Assembly: GCA_004802725.1 (NCBI GenBank)
Contig: SGPM01000246.1
Coordinates: 1-42,340 of the forward strand
DNA: 42,340 bases
Direction of reading: 5' to 3'
From: Antrodiella citrinella
Lineage: Eukaryota > Basidiomycota > Agaricomycetes > Polyporales > Steccherinaceae
The position numbers and the translations under genes were made by a program. The notes under the pieces are model-generated. The model searched no databases, had not been told where the DNA came from, and worked only from the letters and a program-made list of their open reading frames with translations. Below, one piece after another: positions 23,906 to 35,659 of the stretch (its first letter is position 1; the number at the start of each line of letters is the position of its first letter).

Positions 23906-26900
23906 ATGGCGGGTGGCATCTCAAAGACGACGTCTTCGGGCAAACCAAAACAAAAGACAATCGCGGCTTTCTTTTCAAAGGCGACAAAACAACAGGAAAC
24001 CCTTTCCAGCGACAACGAGGTAGAGGTCGAAGCGAAACCTGTCGCACCGAAAGCGGGATCTTCGCGAAGCAAGAAGGCAGAGTTCAAGAAGTCGAAGCAG
24101 AAGAAAGTAGAAGTAGAAAGCGAGGAGGAGGAGATCACGGAAGCCTCTGAGATGGTCGTGGACGTGGACGACGAGTCCGACGAGTCAGAAGCTGTAGTGG
24201 TGACGAAGAAGAAATCCCTGCCCAAGCCTAAAGCGAAACCTGGGCGCGTCGTAAAGAAGACCAAGGCTGCGAAGAAGGCCCAGAGTAGCGACGACGCGGA
24301 GGATGAGAGCAATGTCGAGGACAAAGAGGCGGACGATGACGACGACGACGACGACGTAATCAGCGACGACGAGCCCGTGAAGGCGAAAAGGTCAAACAAG
24401 AAGGAAGATCAAGGTGACCAGGACAGCTATCCCCCTATCAACCAGATACCCGCCATCTTCTCCGATCTCGTTGGTCGTATACCCAAGCTCAAACTCGTCG
24501 CTGAGCACCTCAAAGGTCGTAAGATGCGCGTCGCTACCATGTGTTCCGGTACAGAGTCCCCTCTTCTGGCGTTGGAACTTATCCGTCGCTCAATCCTCGA
24601 ACATTATGGTATCAGCATGGAATTTGAACACGTATTCTCCTGCGAAATCGAGCCGTTCAAGCAAGCATACATCGAACGCAACTTCAAGCCTCCTCTCCTC
24701 TTCCGCGACGTTTGCGAGCTGGGGGATAGCCATGCGTACGTACTGATTCATAGCATATTTTTGCCTACTCACACGCTTTGGTCTGTAGTACGACTGCTTA
24801 TGGCTCTCTTGCACCGGTGCCAGGCGATGTTGACATTCTCATCGCAGGAACCTCTTGTGTCGATTATTCCAACCTCAACAACGAGAAACAGGACCTCGAG
24901 GACAACGGTGAATCAGGTCGCACGTTCCGAGGCATGATGTCTTGGGTGACAAATCACCGACCACCCTTAGTCATCCTGGAGAACGTCTGCAGCGCACCAT
25001 GGGACCGCGTCGTGCAGAAATTCGAAAGGAACAAGTACAGCGCTAGTCATTTGCGCGTCGATACCAAGAATTTCTACATCCCGCATACCAGGACTCGTGG
25101 ATACCTCCTTGCGGTCGATAAGAAGGGCTCAGATGCACCTGCTGAATGGTCTCGCATGATCAACAGCCTCAGGAGGCCGGCGTCCTCTACTCTAGATGCG
25201 TTCCTTCTCCCTACAGATGATCCTCGTATCCATCAAGCCCGAGAGAAGCTCGCTCAGTCCGCTTTCAATGCTGCTGACCGCAGGACGGGCAGGACTGATT
25301 GGGGTCGTTGCGAGTCTCGTCATCAACGAGCGCGATTGGAAGAAGAACTTGGTCCGAAAAGGCCTCTGACGAGTTGGGACGAAGGCATGTGTTGATATAC
25401 ATGCATGAGCATGCGGCTAACTGATGTATTGCACAGGTGGCTTCTGCAAACTCCCTGATTTCGCGTGGAACGACTGGGGCGTGGGTCAAGTCGAGCGTGT
25501 TTGGGACCTGATGGATATCTCCTTGCTGCGATCAGCCAAACTCGGGGTAGACCCTACATATAAGACGTACGTATTGCTACCCGTTCAGCAATTCACATAT
25601 CCACATTTTCTTCCACAGGCAAGTCTGGAATCTTTCCCAGAATGTCGACCGCACCATTGGCTCCAGCAAGTCTGGTATCTGTCCCTGCTTGACCCCGTCC
25701 ATGATTCCTTTCATCACCAATCGTGGTGGACCCATGATTGGCTTAGAAGCCCTCTCCATGCAAGGACTTCCCGTAGACGAACTCCTGCTCACTAGGGAAA
25801 CGGAGGATCAACTGGCTGATCTCGCCGGGAATGCCATGTCTACGACCGTCGTCGGAACATGCATCATCTCTGCCCTTATCGTTGGTCGTAAACTTCTGAA
25901 ACCGGGAGACGACAAGCGGACATACGAGACGCGCAACCAGATCGAGATGGACGTCGACGAGAACATGGAGGAGGTAGCCATGACCGTTGACAAGCTGAAA
26001 ATCGACGACGTCTCCACGGAGGAGCGCATCTCAGGACTCGACCAGCTCGTTGAGAAGCCACTTAAGTTGGCGGCAACGTCTCTGAGCAGTCTTTCTGCTC
26101 TTCTCGTAGAGGCCGGAAAGAGTATTCGCATGTGCGAGTGCGAAGGTCGGAAGGATGTTACGGATCGTCAGCTGAACCGTTGCGTCGACTGTGGCTCGTC
26201 ATCTTGCATCAAGTGCGGTGGAAGACCCGAGCACAACTTCCAGCCAGTCAACGTCGTGCCCGGCTCTCGCGTCCTGCCATCTGTCTTTGAGCGGACGTTG
26301 AAATCTGTCCTCCCTATGGCTCTTGAAATCCCAGGCGTCACTCAAGAGTTTTTGGACGGCCTTCTGGAGACAGCGGACGTCAGTATTCCGGACAGTCGGT
26401 GGAAATCGTGGTCTACCGCGGTCGTGCGTGCCACGAAGGAAGGACTACGGTTCCTTGAACCGAAGCGTCAGGAAATCTGGGCTGCCACGTACGAATCCAA
26501 CTCCGCCTATCTGGAGCTGTTGCTTTATCCCCAGCACCCTGAATGGCGGTTCTATGCAAAAGCGGCACAGACGGAACCAGCAAAATCCGATTTGCGCAAA
26601 CGATTAGAGCAACCCGTGGGCCGCTTCGTCTGTGATGGAGACCTCTTCACTGGAAAGTGGGACTTTGCTCTCCCTGTGGCGACACATGCTACTATCACGA
26701 TCGAGGGTAGCGACCCCGTCCCGTCTTGGGAAGCAAAACTCGGTCTGCTGGGAGAAGGGTTCAAGGACGCGGCAGTTCATTCGAAGCTGGAGATATCTGT
26801 TGCCGATGAGGACGTTAAGAAGTTCGACCGCGATCTTTCTGGTGTCTACGTCTTGCTCGACAAGTGTGGAACGGCGAATGGCGCGCTGCACAAGCGGACT

Positions 26901-29900
26901 CCGACCGCAGCAGAGAAGGACCTTCCGCCTATTTTCATGCTTTTGGACCCTTCTAGATGTGGAGACCCGAAGGACGACATGTTCACCTTCTCGATCAGCA
27001 AGCGGCGGTATGAGTATGGCGAAACGAGACCTGTCCTTGGTCAGTTGGCATCGGCTTGGAGGCAATCAGAGAAGGAAGGGACGCAGGAAGTCAAGTGTGA
27101 GATTCCATATACCTGGGTCTCCTCTGCAGATACTCGTCTTGTGGTATGCCATTATTCTGTTTGGTATTAAATCGATCTTACTCATCAATCCTTTCTAGCC
27201 TGCCAAAGGGGAAGATGCCACTTTCGCGACGCCCAACGACAAGTTGCAGATCGTGTCTAGCGAAGACTCGTGTCGTAGCGCCAACGCGTTGCTCGTCTGC
27301 CGCGTCCCTCTCGCAGACGAAGCTGGCGCAGAGTGGCCCCAGGGCTCGTGGAAAGAAGTTGACAAAGTGCATGAACGGTCCACGTTCAAGTCACTCGCGT
27401 GGCTAATCGAGCGCGTCAAGAACGTTGACGATCATTTTGTGGACTGGCAATCTGCCGAGCTTCCCCATGAACTCTCTGGATGCGAGAGATGCGCGCCCAC
27501 TGCGCCTGACCTGCAGTGGACTAGGGGCAAGGGTAAGAAGATTGTGGCCATTGAAGACCCTTCTCAAGCTGGAGCATACGAGCGCGCCCTCAAGCACCGT
27601 CCTGCTCCGTTCGTGACGCAGCTGAAGCTAGATGATGGTGTTGGCACTGTGCGAATTGGTGTTAACGTTGCCTCCCTCATGCATCGCGCACTGTCGCGTC
27701 TTCCTTATGTCGGTCGCACCGAGAAACCCACTCTTGCATGGCGTCTTCACACCGACTTCACCCCCGCTGCTAAACTTGATCCCGCGAAGTTCCAGCTGTC
27801 CAGCAACAAGCTGGATCCTGAGCATGACCAGCCGCCACACTTCAAGATAGACTTGCGTCCGGAACAACTTCGCTCCCTCACTTGGATGATCCAGCAAGAA
27901 GCCGTCAATGCGCCGCCGTTCATCGAGGAAGAAATCTCTGAAGCCATTCTTGAACCACTGGGATGGCGTGCGGAGGGCCGCGCACAGAGGGCCATTCACG
28001 TTCGTGGCGGTGTTCTTGCAGATCAAGTCGGCTATGGTAAGACCGCAATCACCCTCGGTCTCATCGATTGTTTGTACGACGACGTCAAGAAGGACATGCG
28101 AAAGTACAAGGACATGAAGGGCAAGATTCCGACCAAGGCGACGCTCATCATCGTCCCTCCGCATCTGACCAAACAATGGGAGAAGGAGGTCTATAAGTTC
28201 ACTGGGAAGAAGCGATTCAAGGTCGTCGTGATCGGTACCGTCGGAAATCTGAACAAGGTCACCATCGAGGATATTCAGGAAGCGGATATCGTCGTGATCG
28301 CTTCAAGTATCTTCAAGAGCGGCACGTATCTGGAGAATTTGGAATCTTTGGCTGCAGCGGGTGCTCTGCCATCCGACGACGGTCGTTTCTTCAATGCTCG
28401 CCTTGATGCCGCGGTTCAGGAATTGTCGAAGCAAGTAGACAGGCTAAAGGAGGAAGGAGGTGCACGCGTGATGGAGGAGATCAAGAGAGCGGCGAAGCAA
28501 GGTAAGGACGCGTTGTCTCTCTATCTCTCGTGTGCTTACCTTCACTTCTTCCTAGATCGCGACGCAAACATCTTTGTCCCGGTGAAGCGCCTCAAGGGCA
28601 AGTCGTATCGCAAAGCTATCGAGAAGACCAACGGAGGGAAGCAAGACAAATCGGACGAAGAAGCACCTCCTGTTGCTTCCTCTAAAGCTCTATCTCGCAA
28701 CGGTCAAGTCCCAGAGGTTGTGGTCCCAAAGCGAACAGTATCCACCAGCTTCAGGGCATCTACGCCCCCGTCTAGTGTCGTGAACGATGATGACGAGGAG
28801 GAATCTGAGGTCCAACGGCCGAAGAGGAACAGTGTCAAGAAGCGAATTATCGAGCTTTCCTCTGACGAAGATGAAGAGGAGCCAGTTGTTAAGAACAAAG
28901 GCAAGGCGAAGGCGAAACCCAAGCCTCAGAAGAAATCCTCCAAGAAATCTGACGCCTCATCGGACTACGAGGATTCGTCTTCAGAACACTCTGACGATCA
29001 CGTCAGCGATCCCGTTGTCTCCGAGGATGACGACGACGCCCCCAAGCCGAAGAAGGTCAAGCCCAAGACTAAGATAGCGGCGAAACCCAAGAAAGCCATC
29101 AAGAAGAGCGAATCGTCTGATGCGGAGCCTACATCGGACGATGCAATGGATGTTGACGATGAACCTTCCACGTCCAAAGCCAAAGCGAAGGGCAAGCGCA
29201 AAGCCGCCTCCAAGAAGCGCAAATCTATGGAGCCCTCTTCCGACGATGAGGACGACAAGCCCCCGGCTAAGAAGAAGAAGCGTGAAGACACTGATCCTTG
29301 GGGTTTGCAGTCCGTCGCCGTGCGGAAGGACTGGACGCAGATGCGCGCGCCACCTTTGGAGATGTTCCACTTTACTCGCAAGGTCGTCGACGAGTACACG
29401 TATCTGATGGAATCCAAATTCCCGAAGGTCCACTCCATGGTTACCAAGTTGACTGCTGAAAGGCACTGGGTGCTATCGGGTACTCCTCCGACTGCGCATT
29501 TTGGGGAACTGAAGACGATATCGACGTTCCTCGACATTCATCTGGGTGTATACGACGACGCAGAAGGAGTAACATCTCAGGTGCAGAAGCGGGCAAAGAA
29601 GGAACAGACTGGTAAGACTTTGCATTGCTCGTCGAGATCAAATACTAACAGGTTTTGCCAGCTGCTGAAAAGTTTCACTCTTTCCGTGAAATGCACAGCT
29701 GGGAATGGCATGCGCGCCGTAATGAGGTTGGGCAAGGGTTTTTGGACCGATTCGTTCGCCAGGTACGCTGCTGGAGCTCTGTTGTCGTATCCACGAATTA
29801 GTATTAACAATGCTTCTTCAGAACATTGCAGAGATCGAGGAGATCCCTTGGACAACAAAGATCGTGCCTGTTACTCTCCCCGCTGCCGAGCGCGCCATCT

Positions 29901-31295
29901 ACCTTGAACTGGAGCATCATTTGCGTGCGCTGGATATGACGGTCAAGCGTGGTAAGAAGAGTGAAAGTGATCGCGAGAAGCGACTTGCTCAAGCTCTAGG
30001 TGACAGCGCGTACGTACCCTGCTTTCATCTCAGATTATATCATGCTAATAATCAATATTGACTCACAGTACCGCGGAAGAAGCTCTCCTCAAACGTTGCT
30101 CACACTTCGATCTTGAAACGTCCAAAGAACAAAACGCCATGAAAGCCTGTGAGGTCATTGTGAAGGAGCGGAAGTCGCAACTCGACCACTGCAAGAAGGA
30201 TCTGCTCAAACGACTCGAGGCTGCTCTGAAAACGGAGAAGAAACTTGGCAAAGTTCCCGACGAGTCCTTGTTCCAGGAGCACGTTCGTGTCTGCCGTAAA
30301 GAAGGCGTAGGTGACGAGGATGCAACGAAGATCGTCAAGGAGCTTTTGGACGAGGCCGGCATCCCAGCCAATCACGGGTCCAACAGAAGCAAAGAGACTC
30401 AACTGTCGAATACCCTCAAGGCATCCATTTGGGCGCACCGAGAGCAGGCACACGAAATCCGTCGCGTCACTAAGGAGCTTGTTGGCCGTGTCCGCTCTCT
30501 ACGCTACTTCACGGTCGTCCGTGATTTGCAGAAGCAGAAGGTCACGGCTCTCGAAGTGCCTTGTCCGTCGTGCGGACGAGAGGCCATTCCTGCGGACGAG
30601 ATTGCCGTTCTCTCCAGTTGCGGGCACATGGGATGCTTAACTTGCATCACACGGTGTGCCGAGAGAGAGGAGTGCGTGTATGCAGCAGACGGTATATGCA
30701 AAGCTGCTGCAAGAGTTCTGAACATCGTCAAGGGCGAGAGTTTGGGTGTGGACGATGTGAAGAGAGATGGCGATGGGAAACGCTTCGGGCGCAAGTTGGA
30801 GATGGTTGTGGATATGATCAAGTTTGTGTCCGTCTACCTCTTGAACGAGACATATACTGACAGACAATCTACAGAAAAGACATTCCCGCCGACGAACGCA
30901 TTCTCATTTTCGTGCAGTTCGATGACTTGATGAAGAAATTGTCGGAAGCGTTACAGCGGAGCGATATCAAGTTCTTAGAGATCAAAGGTTCCGCCACCCA
31001 GAAGTCGAACAGTCTTGACAAGTTCCAGACGGATTCAGAAGAGCGCGTCTTATTGCTAAGCGTCATGGACGAGAGTGCCAGCGGTGCCAATTTGACGTCG
31101 GCCAATCACGCTATCTTCCTCTCTCCACTCCTCACCCCATCGCAAGACATGTATAATGCCCGCGAGATCCAGGCAATTGGACGGCTGAGGCGTTACGGCC
31201 AGACAAAACATGTCAACATCTACAGATTCCTGAGTTCGGACACCATAGACGTGGACATCTATGAGCAGAGGACGGGCGAGAAGGTGGACATTTGA
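23906..31295 (+). CDS. DNMT5/Rad8-type cytosine-5 DNA methyltransferase fused to SNF2 helicase with RING finger
   Basis: Predicted ATP-dependent (maintenance) DNA methyltransferase of about 2302 residues. Exons: 23906-24735, 24789-25390, 25437-25566, 25619-27143, 27199-28501, 28556-29611, 29662-29762, 29822-30009, 30069-30821, 30875-31295. The start is the first ATG in the open frame. Order: PIP box QKTIAAFF at 16-23; acidic/basic disordered region to about 175; methyltransferase with motif I (ATMCSGTES, 210-218), motif IV GTSCVDYSNLN with catalytic C300, motif VI ENV (341-343), motif VIII HTRTR (376-380), motif X GNAMS (591-595); cysteine cluster 693-726; SNF2 ATPase with Walker A GYGKT (1307-1311), DEAH-like VVDEY (1740-1744) and SGTPP; RING-like C2077-C2113; helicase C motif QAIGRLRRYGQ from 2262. 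A Lys/Ser/Asp/Glu insert splits the ATPase at about 1490-1707. No chromodomain is visible. The 25391 donor (GTTGAT) and 30822 donor (GTTTGT) are weak. Confidence 0.9.
23951..23974 (+). other. PIP box (PCNA-interacting motif) in the methyltransferase N-terminus
   Basis: Codons 16-23 read QKTIAAFF, an exact match to Q-x-x-[ILM]-x-x-[FY]-[FY], with basic residues on both sides (GKPK before, SKATK after) as in strong PCNA binders. It lies in a disordered tail, the usual context for such motifs. Confidence 0.75.
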
Positions 31296-31547
31296 ACGTA
31301 CTGCTATCTAGGACTATTTATCTTGTGTATACATGTTGTACTTACCTGCCGTGCTGTTTAACGGCCGTTGGCTATTTCTCTTCATCTTCTGGACGATGTC
31401 GAGTGCGAAAATATCGGTAGCGACGCCCACTGGCACCATATATGGGTTCACACCTACTGCTTTGTCAGCGCGTGCGTTACCATTTCCCGCCCGGCGTCAT
31501 GTCCCGCTTAGTCCTCTACCACCACCAACGCCGTCGTCTCTTAAGCC

Positions 31548-32018
31548 ATGGTCTGTAAGAAATGCGAAACCGTGAGTAAATGTCCAATGTGTAAACGTGG
31601 TGCCGGACTTATACAGGGACACAGAAAACCTCGAGACTTGCCGCGCCAGATCCCTTTCAGTCCACTTCGTCGAGTATCAAGGATGGGTCAAGGAAAGTGG
31701 GCGAGAATAAGCTGCTGTCGAGACCAGGGAGCTCGAAGAATCGCTTTCAGGTATGTACGAAGCTACTTCTCATTTGACAGTGGACTTATGTGCTCTCGAC
31801 AACTTAGCCGTACCAAGGCAAATGTAAGGATTGCAAGTCGACAGTAACGCAGAACAAGGCGAAATACTGCCATGGTGCGTCTATGTTAGTCCCGTGTTCT
31901 CATTTCGTGACTCAAATATTCCTCTCGCTCTCTAGGTTGTGCGTATAAGCGGGGTGTATGCGCAATATGTGGCAAGCAGGTTCTAGACACTACTGGATAC
32001 GTTATGTCATCAAAGTAG
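31548..32018 (+). CDS. CRIPT: CRIPT-family zinc-binding protein
   Basis: Small conserved protein (99 residues) of the CRIPT family; human CRIPT binds PDZ scaffolds and is linked to the minor spliceosome, but the role in fungi is not settled. Exons: 31548-31571, 31625-31750, 31808-31874, 31936-32018. The start MVCKKCET is the family signature, followed by DGSRKVGENKLLS and then the paired CxxC units: CKDC, CHGCAYKRGVCAICGKQVL. All four CxxC pairs expected for zinc binding are present. The first exon is only 24 nt, and intron 1 ends at a CACAG acceptor just after a competing CAG. The gene follows the methyltransferase by 252 bases in the same direction. Confidence 0.92.
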
Positions 32019-32563
32019 ATCACCGGTCGTTCCTTGAGGCCTGAGGGCCTGGTCTGGAATCTTGCCACCAGCTCCTCCTCCGGTCTGTCTCCTGGATATC
32101 CGGCACGCTGTCATAGAAAGTCGCAGGAGTGCAAAGACCTTGATAATTTGGAAGTAGAAAGTGACTTCGTGTATTGCTGGAGGTGGCACACTGTATATTA
32201 CGCCTTGTATCGGTATGTTTTGACAGTTTGGATTCCACGAATGCCTACAGAATAATTAGTTCCGTTCACAACAGTATCCTGGATATAGAACTTCTACTTC
32301 TCTGTGATAGCCATCACAGAGTCCTGCGTTACATGCGCCCTGCTGGAAGGTATCCGTAATTGAGACACATCCTTCCCCATTCCACACGAACATGCGATGT
32401 CAACGTACATCGCGGGTCCACGTCGTAAGCGCATCGTGTTCATTGATGCATTGATGCCAACCTGACGCACGCAAACGCTGACCTCAGGGTATATATAAAG
32501 CCCACTTAGTTGCGCATATCATTGGCCTCACTTTCCAGCAGCACATTCATCTGGCACGTCCTC
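32019..32563. other. Intergenic region before the tandem membrane-protein genes
   Basis: Contains the promoter of the first paralogue at its end. No gene recognised otherwise. Confidence 0.45.
32492..32500 (+). promoter_or_regulatory. TATA box of first membrane-protein paralogue
   Basis: TATATAAAG lies 64-72 bases upstream of the ATG at 32564. The second paralogue has TATAAAG at nearly the same distance, which supports both starts. Confidence 0.55.
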
Positions 32564-33710
32564 ATGGCGGAATGTCAGATATTGTCAAACTCTGATATCG
32601 ACGGCATCGGTATGTTGAGTCTGGCTCTCTCCGGCTCGTCTAGTCTGACCGTTGTCTTCTGCTTCGGTGACAGGCATCCGGACCTCGCTGTATGCTCAAG
32701 CCTTCATAATGATAATGCTGTACGTACTCTCACCAGACGAAACTACCTTCGATTCCTGGATGGCGACTCTTGTCACGGCGCTTTCACTTCAACTGGCGGC
32801 CTTTGCCAACCATTCCACCATCACGCTCTTTCATGCCATCCTGGTCACCTGGCTTACATTTCCCGATATCATCATGTCCTTCGCATTCTACGGCTTCTAT
32901 GAAGACGAGGCCCCGTTCGTACTATCGACGCTCACATTAGTGCATCTATTATCTTTCATATCTTTTGCGATCTGGGCATGGGGAGCTGCACCGACATTCA
33001 CTTGTGCCAACATAGTACACCTCATGGTGTTCGGCCATCGTGTCCGTGTCACGGGATGGATCAGATACATTGTCCTTGCGATTTTAGGATTTTGGTCCAC
33101 TGGGATTTCGTTGATTCTCATTTCAGGAGCAGTGAGCTGGCTCTATGCGTTTTGGACCCACAAGGAGGAGCACCTTTTCACTGAAAGGAAACGACTTCAA
33201 GACCTCGAAGCCTCATCGACCTCCCCCCAAACCGAGGCCCGTCGCAACTCCGGATCGATGAAGGGTCGCCCCGACCTCGTCTTGGGTGGTAGCGCGTTCG
33301 CGCTTGGCTTCCTCATTTTCGGTATCGTCATGGCGGAACTCATGATTGCGACGCACGACATCGTACCTCAGGGTAGTGAGTGGAGCTTCGGTCAAATTGC
33401 GGCCTTCATCCTATTGATTACACCGGTCTTCACGTTGGCACGAGTCATTCGAGACGACTACATCAGGAAGAGCCCAAAGCCTATTGAGCGACGACCTCCC
33501 GCTGTTTTGTGGAAAGTGATTCAAGATTGGATGGCAGACAAGGGTATCACAAGCGCTAGTGTCGCGGATAAGCACACTGATGCACCAGATGAGCTTTCGG
33601 AAGGACCAATGTACGAAGTATCCTTCCAGCAGCGCAACTGTGAGCTCACTGTTCTGCAGGATAGTCTTGGATGTTCTAGACAAAGACGCAGTCGGTGTGG
33701 CTTCGTCTAA
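32564..33710 (+). CDS. Multi-pass (about seven spans) membrane protein, tandem paralogue 1
   Basis: Unrecognised family. Exons 32564-32609 and 32674-33710, 360 residues. The short first exon ends in SDIDGIG with a phase-1 intron, exactly as in the downstream paralogue. Hydrophobic segments at about 16-35, 43-60, 63-90, 95-120, 143-172, 218-243 and 253-275 suggest seven spans. Conserved points shared with the paralogue are DxWxxTLVTALSLQLAA, RVTGWIRYIV, VMAELMIA and WSFGQI. A hydrophilic loop rich in Ser/Thr/Arg lies between spans five and six, and the C-terminal tail is basic and hydrophilic. Seven spans with a short N-terminus recall receptor-like proteins, but no known receptor motif is seen, so function is left open. 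The last residues (about 330 onward) could belong to a different splice form. Confidence 0.75.
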
Positions 33711-34135
33711 CACTTTAGATGTACAGAGGTAAGGACCCTCTCCACACTATGGGTGTCCGTGAGCTGAGCCTCTCGTCATTTTCGTTCATAGACCTTTAGT
33801 TGGTACCGTACGACACGACCCTTTCTCATCACACTGCTGTGTGCGACCCCCGCGGTCCCCAACATTGCAGTTACCACCCATGCTGTAGTACGACAAAGCA
33901 TACAACTGGCTCGAACTGGGTTGCGAAATCGGACCAAACAGTCTTCCCCATTTCCTCTCCTTTGCATGCTTTATCCGCGCTGTCAACGCGTTGCCACTTA
34001 GTCTTCAGTTGACGCTATCCATCAAATAACTCAGACGCCCACTTGCCAAGGCATATAAAGCATTCTGCTTCCCTGTCTTCTTTTCAGCCTCTTTTCCCAT
34101 TGCAGCCGTCAGCTCTCCCAGCTCGCCCTGTCCGT
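33711..34135. other. Spacer between tandem paralogues
   Basis: Holds the 3' end of the first paralogue and the promoter of the second (TATA box at 34054-34060). No separate gene is supported. Confidence 0.45.
34054..34060 (+). promoter_or_regulatory. TATA box of second membrane-protein paralogue
   Basis: TATAAAG 76-82 bases upstream of the ATG at 34136, matching the arrangement of the first paralogue and suggesting the promoter was duplicated with the gene. Confidence 0.55.
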
Positions 34136-35209
34136 ATGAGTAACAGTTCATGTGTGATACAGTCGAATCCTGATATTGACGGAATCGGTGAGTCTTCTGT
34201 ATCTTTTGTTCGAGTCTGTAGTACTGATCTACTGTGCTTAGGTATCCGGGTCTCTTTGTACGCACAGGGTGCGATAACCCTCCTTATCTATGCCATCTCT
34301 CCGGACGACACGATTTTCGACTCATGGTGGTCGACGCTTGTCACTGCTCTTTCACTCCAACTAGCAGCACTCGTCTCATGGTCCAGCATCTCGCTTTACC
34401 ATGCTGTTCTCGTGACCTGGCTTTCATTTCCGGCCCTCATTATGTCCTTCGCGTTCTTCGGAATGTTTTACGTCGAAGACAATGCGCCGCCCATCCTCCT
34501 CGTCCTCACCTACGTCCACGGTGCTACGTTCATCGGATTCACACTGTGGGTGTGGGCGACGGCTCCGATGTTCACATGCCCCGATGTGGTGCACTTGGTG
34601 ATCGTCGGACAACACGTCAGGGTGACGGGCTGGATCCGATACATCGTTCTGTGTTTAATGAGTATATGGGCCCTTGGCGGAGTCGTCGCCTCTGTCATCG
34701 GTGTCCTGTTCTTTCTCGCTCGCCAACCAGCTATCAACAGACTATCCGCGCGTGTCCGCAACTTCGAAGCCGTATACATCATACCGAGAAAGCCACCAGA
34801 AACCAGGGTCTCGCGGAATGAACGTGTTCTGGGGGGTGCGTTCGCCTCATTTGCGTTCCTCGTCTTCGCTCTCATCATGGCGGAGCTCATGATCGCGTCG
34901 CACAACGTCGTGTCGTCTGACAACGGATGGGGGTTCGGCCAGATCGTCGCGTTCGTGCTTCTCCTCATGCCTGTGTCCACTGCAGTGCGGGTCATCTACG
35001 CTGACTACACACGGAAGAGCACCAAGTCTCTGGACGAGCGACCACTTGCGTCGCTGTGGCGGCAGATTCGGTATAGGAAGTGGAAGACGAAAGCTGATCC
35101 GGAAAGGATCGAACGCGCGAACGCAGACAAGAGGTCGTCCGAGTCGGCTTTGGGATCTTATGAGCTTGTGTCTGGTGTGGACGGCGAGCCTCGTACGTCA
35201 CCAAGGTGA
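34136..35209 (+). CDS. Multi-pass (about seven spans) membrane protein, tandem paralogue 2
   Basis: Second copy of the family, exons 34136-34187 and 34242-35209, 339 residues. The intron sits at the same place and phase as in paralogue 1 (after NPDIDGIG). Seven hydrophobic segments are in register, and the shared blocks DSWWSTLVTALSLQLAA, HVRVTGWIRYIV, IMAELMIAS and GWGFGQIVAF are easy to align. The C-terminal tail differs: it is Arg/Lys-rich, then Ser-rich (KRSSESALGSYELVSG). The loop between spans five and six is shorter than in paralogue 1. The divergence by eye is large (about half of positions), so the duplication is not recent. Function unknown. Confidence 0.77.
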   Translation: MSNSSCVIQSNPDIDGIGESSVSFVRVCSTDLLCLGIRVSLYAQGAITLLIYAISPDDTIFDSWWSTLVTALSLQLAALVSWSSISLYHAVLVTWLSFPALIMSFAFFGMFYVEDNAPPILLVLTYVHGATFIGFTLWVWATAPMFTCPDVVHLVIVGQHVRVTGWIRYIVLCLMSIWALGGVVASVIGVLFFLARQPAINRLSARVRNFEAVYIIPRKPPETRVSRNERVLGGAFASFAFLVFALIMAELMIASHNVVSSDNGWGFGQIVAFVLLLMPVSTAVRVIYADYTRKSTKSLDERPLASLWRQIRYRKWKTKADPERIERANADKRSSESALGSYELVSGVDGEPRTSPR

Positions 35210-35659
35210 GCGAGTATATTGTTTTGCTCAGGATGATGCTCAGAATTCTTTTGGTAGGAGAAGTGTGGATGTCGCGTTTGAGCGCACTTCCTCACCAAAG
35301 GAAGGGCCTGAGGGGTAGACAGTATCGATGTCTTAAGAACGTTACTGTAAAACATATCGTGATCGAGTTGGAGAGACTCGTAGTATCAACGCACACAAAG
35401 GATGCCGTGTTCTTCGTGTTGCTCTTGACGGGCATGATCCGGTGGGCTGCTGACTCTTGTACATGTCAATTGCCCGGAGAGTTTTTCGCGTTAGTTATAA
35501 CTGATTTTATGCTAGCCTCGTGTTTTTCTAGTATCGTGATACGGTAATTGATAACTTATTATGATGAGCACCTCACGCGGGCTACATGTTCAACGAACGC
35601 CACAGCGCCAAGGTCGCAGGGCATTCGAGCATACAAGCTTCACCAGAAACCACATCGCC
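35210..35659. other. Intergenic region after the tandem paralogues
   Basis: No gene recognised; short frames without motifs. Confidence 0.4.

Noticed and set aside
23737..24399. 220-codon Ser-rich minus-strand frame
   Set aside because: Antisense to the Asp/Glu/Lys-rich N-terminus of the methyltransferase; the Ser runs mirror its GAC/GAG codons.
28981..29537. Overlapping minus-strand frames of 161 and 179 codons
   Set aside because: Shadows of the charged insert in the SNF2 ATPase.
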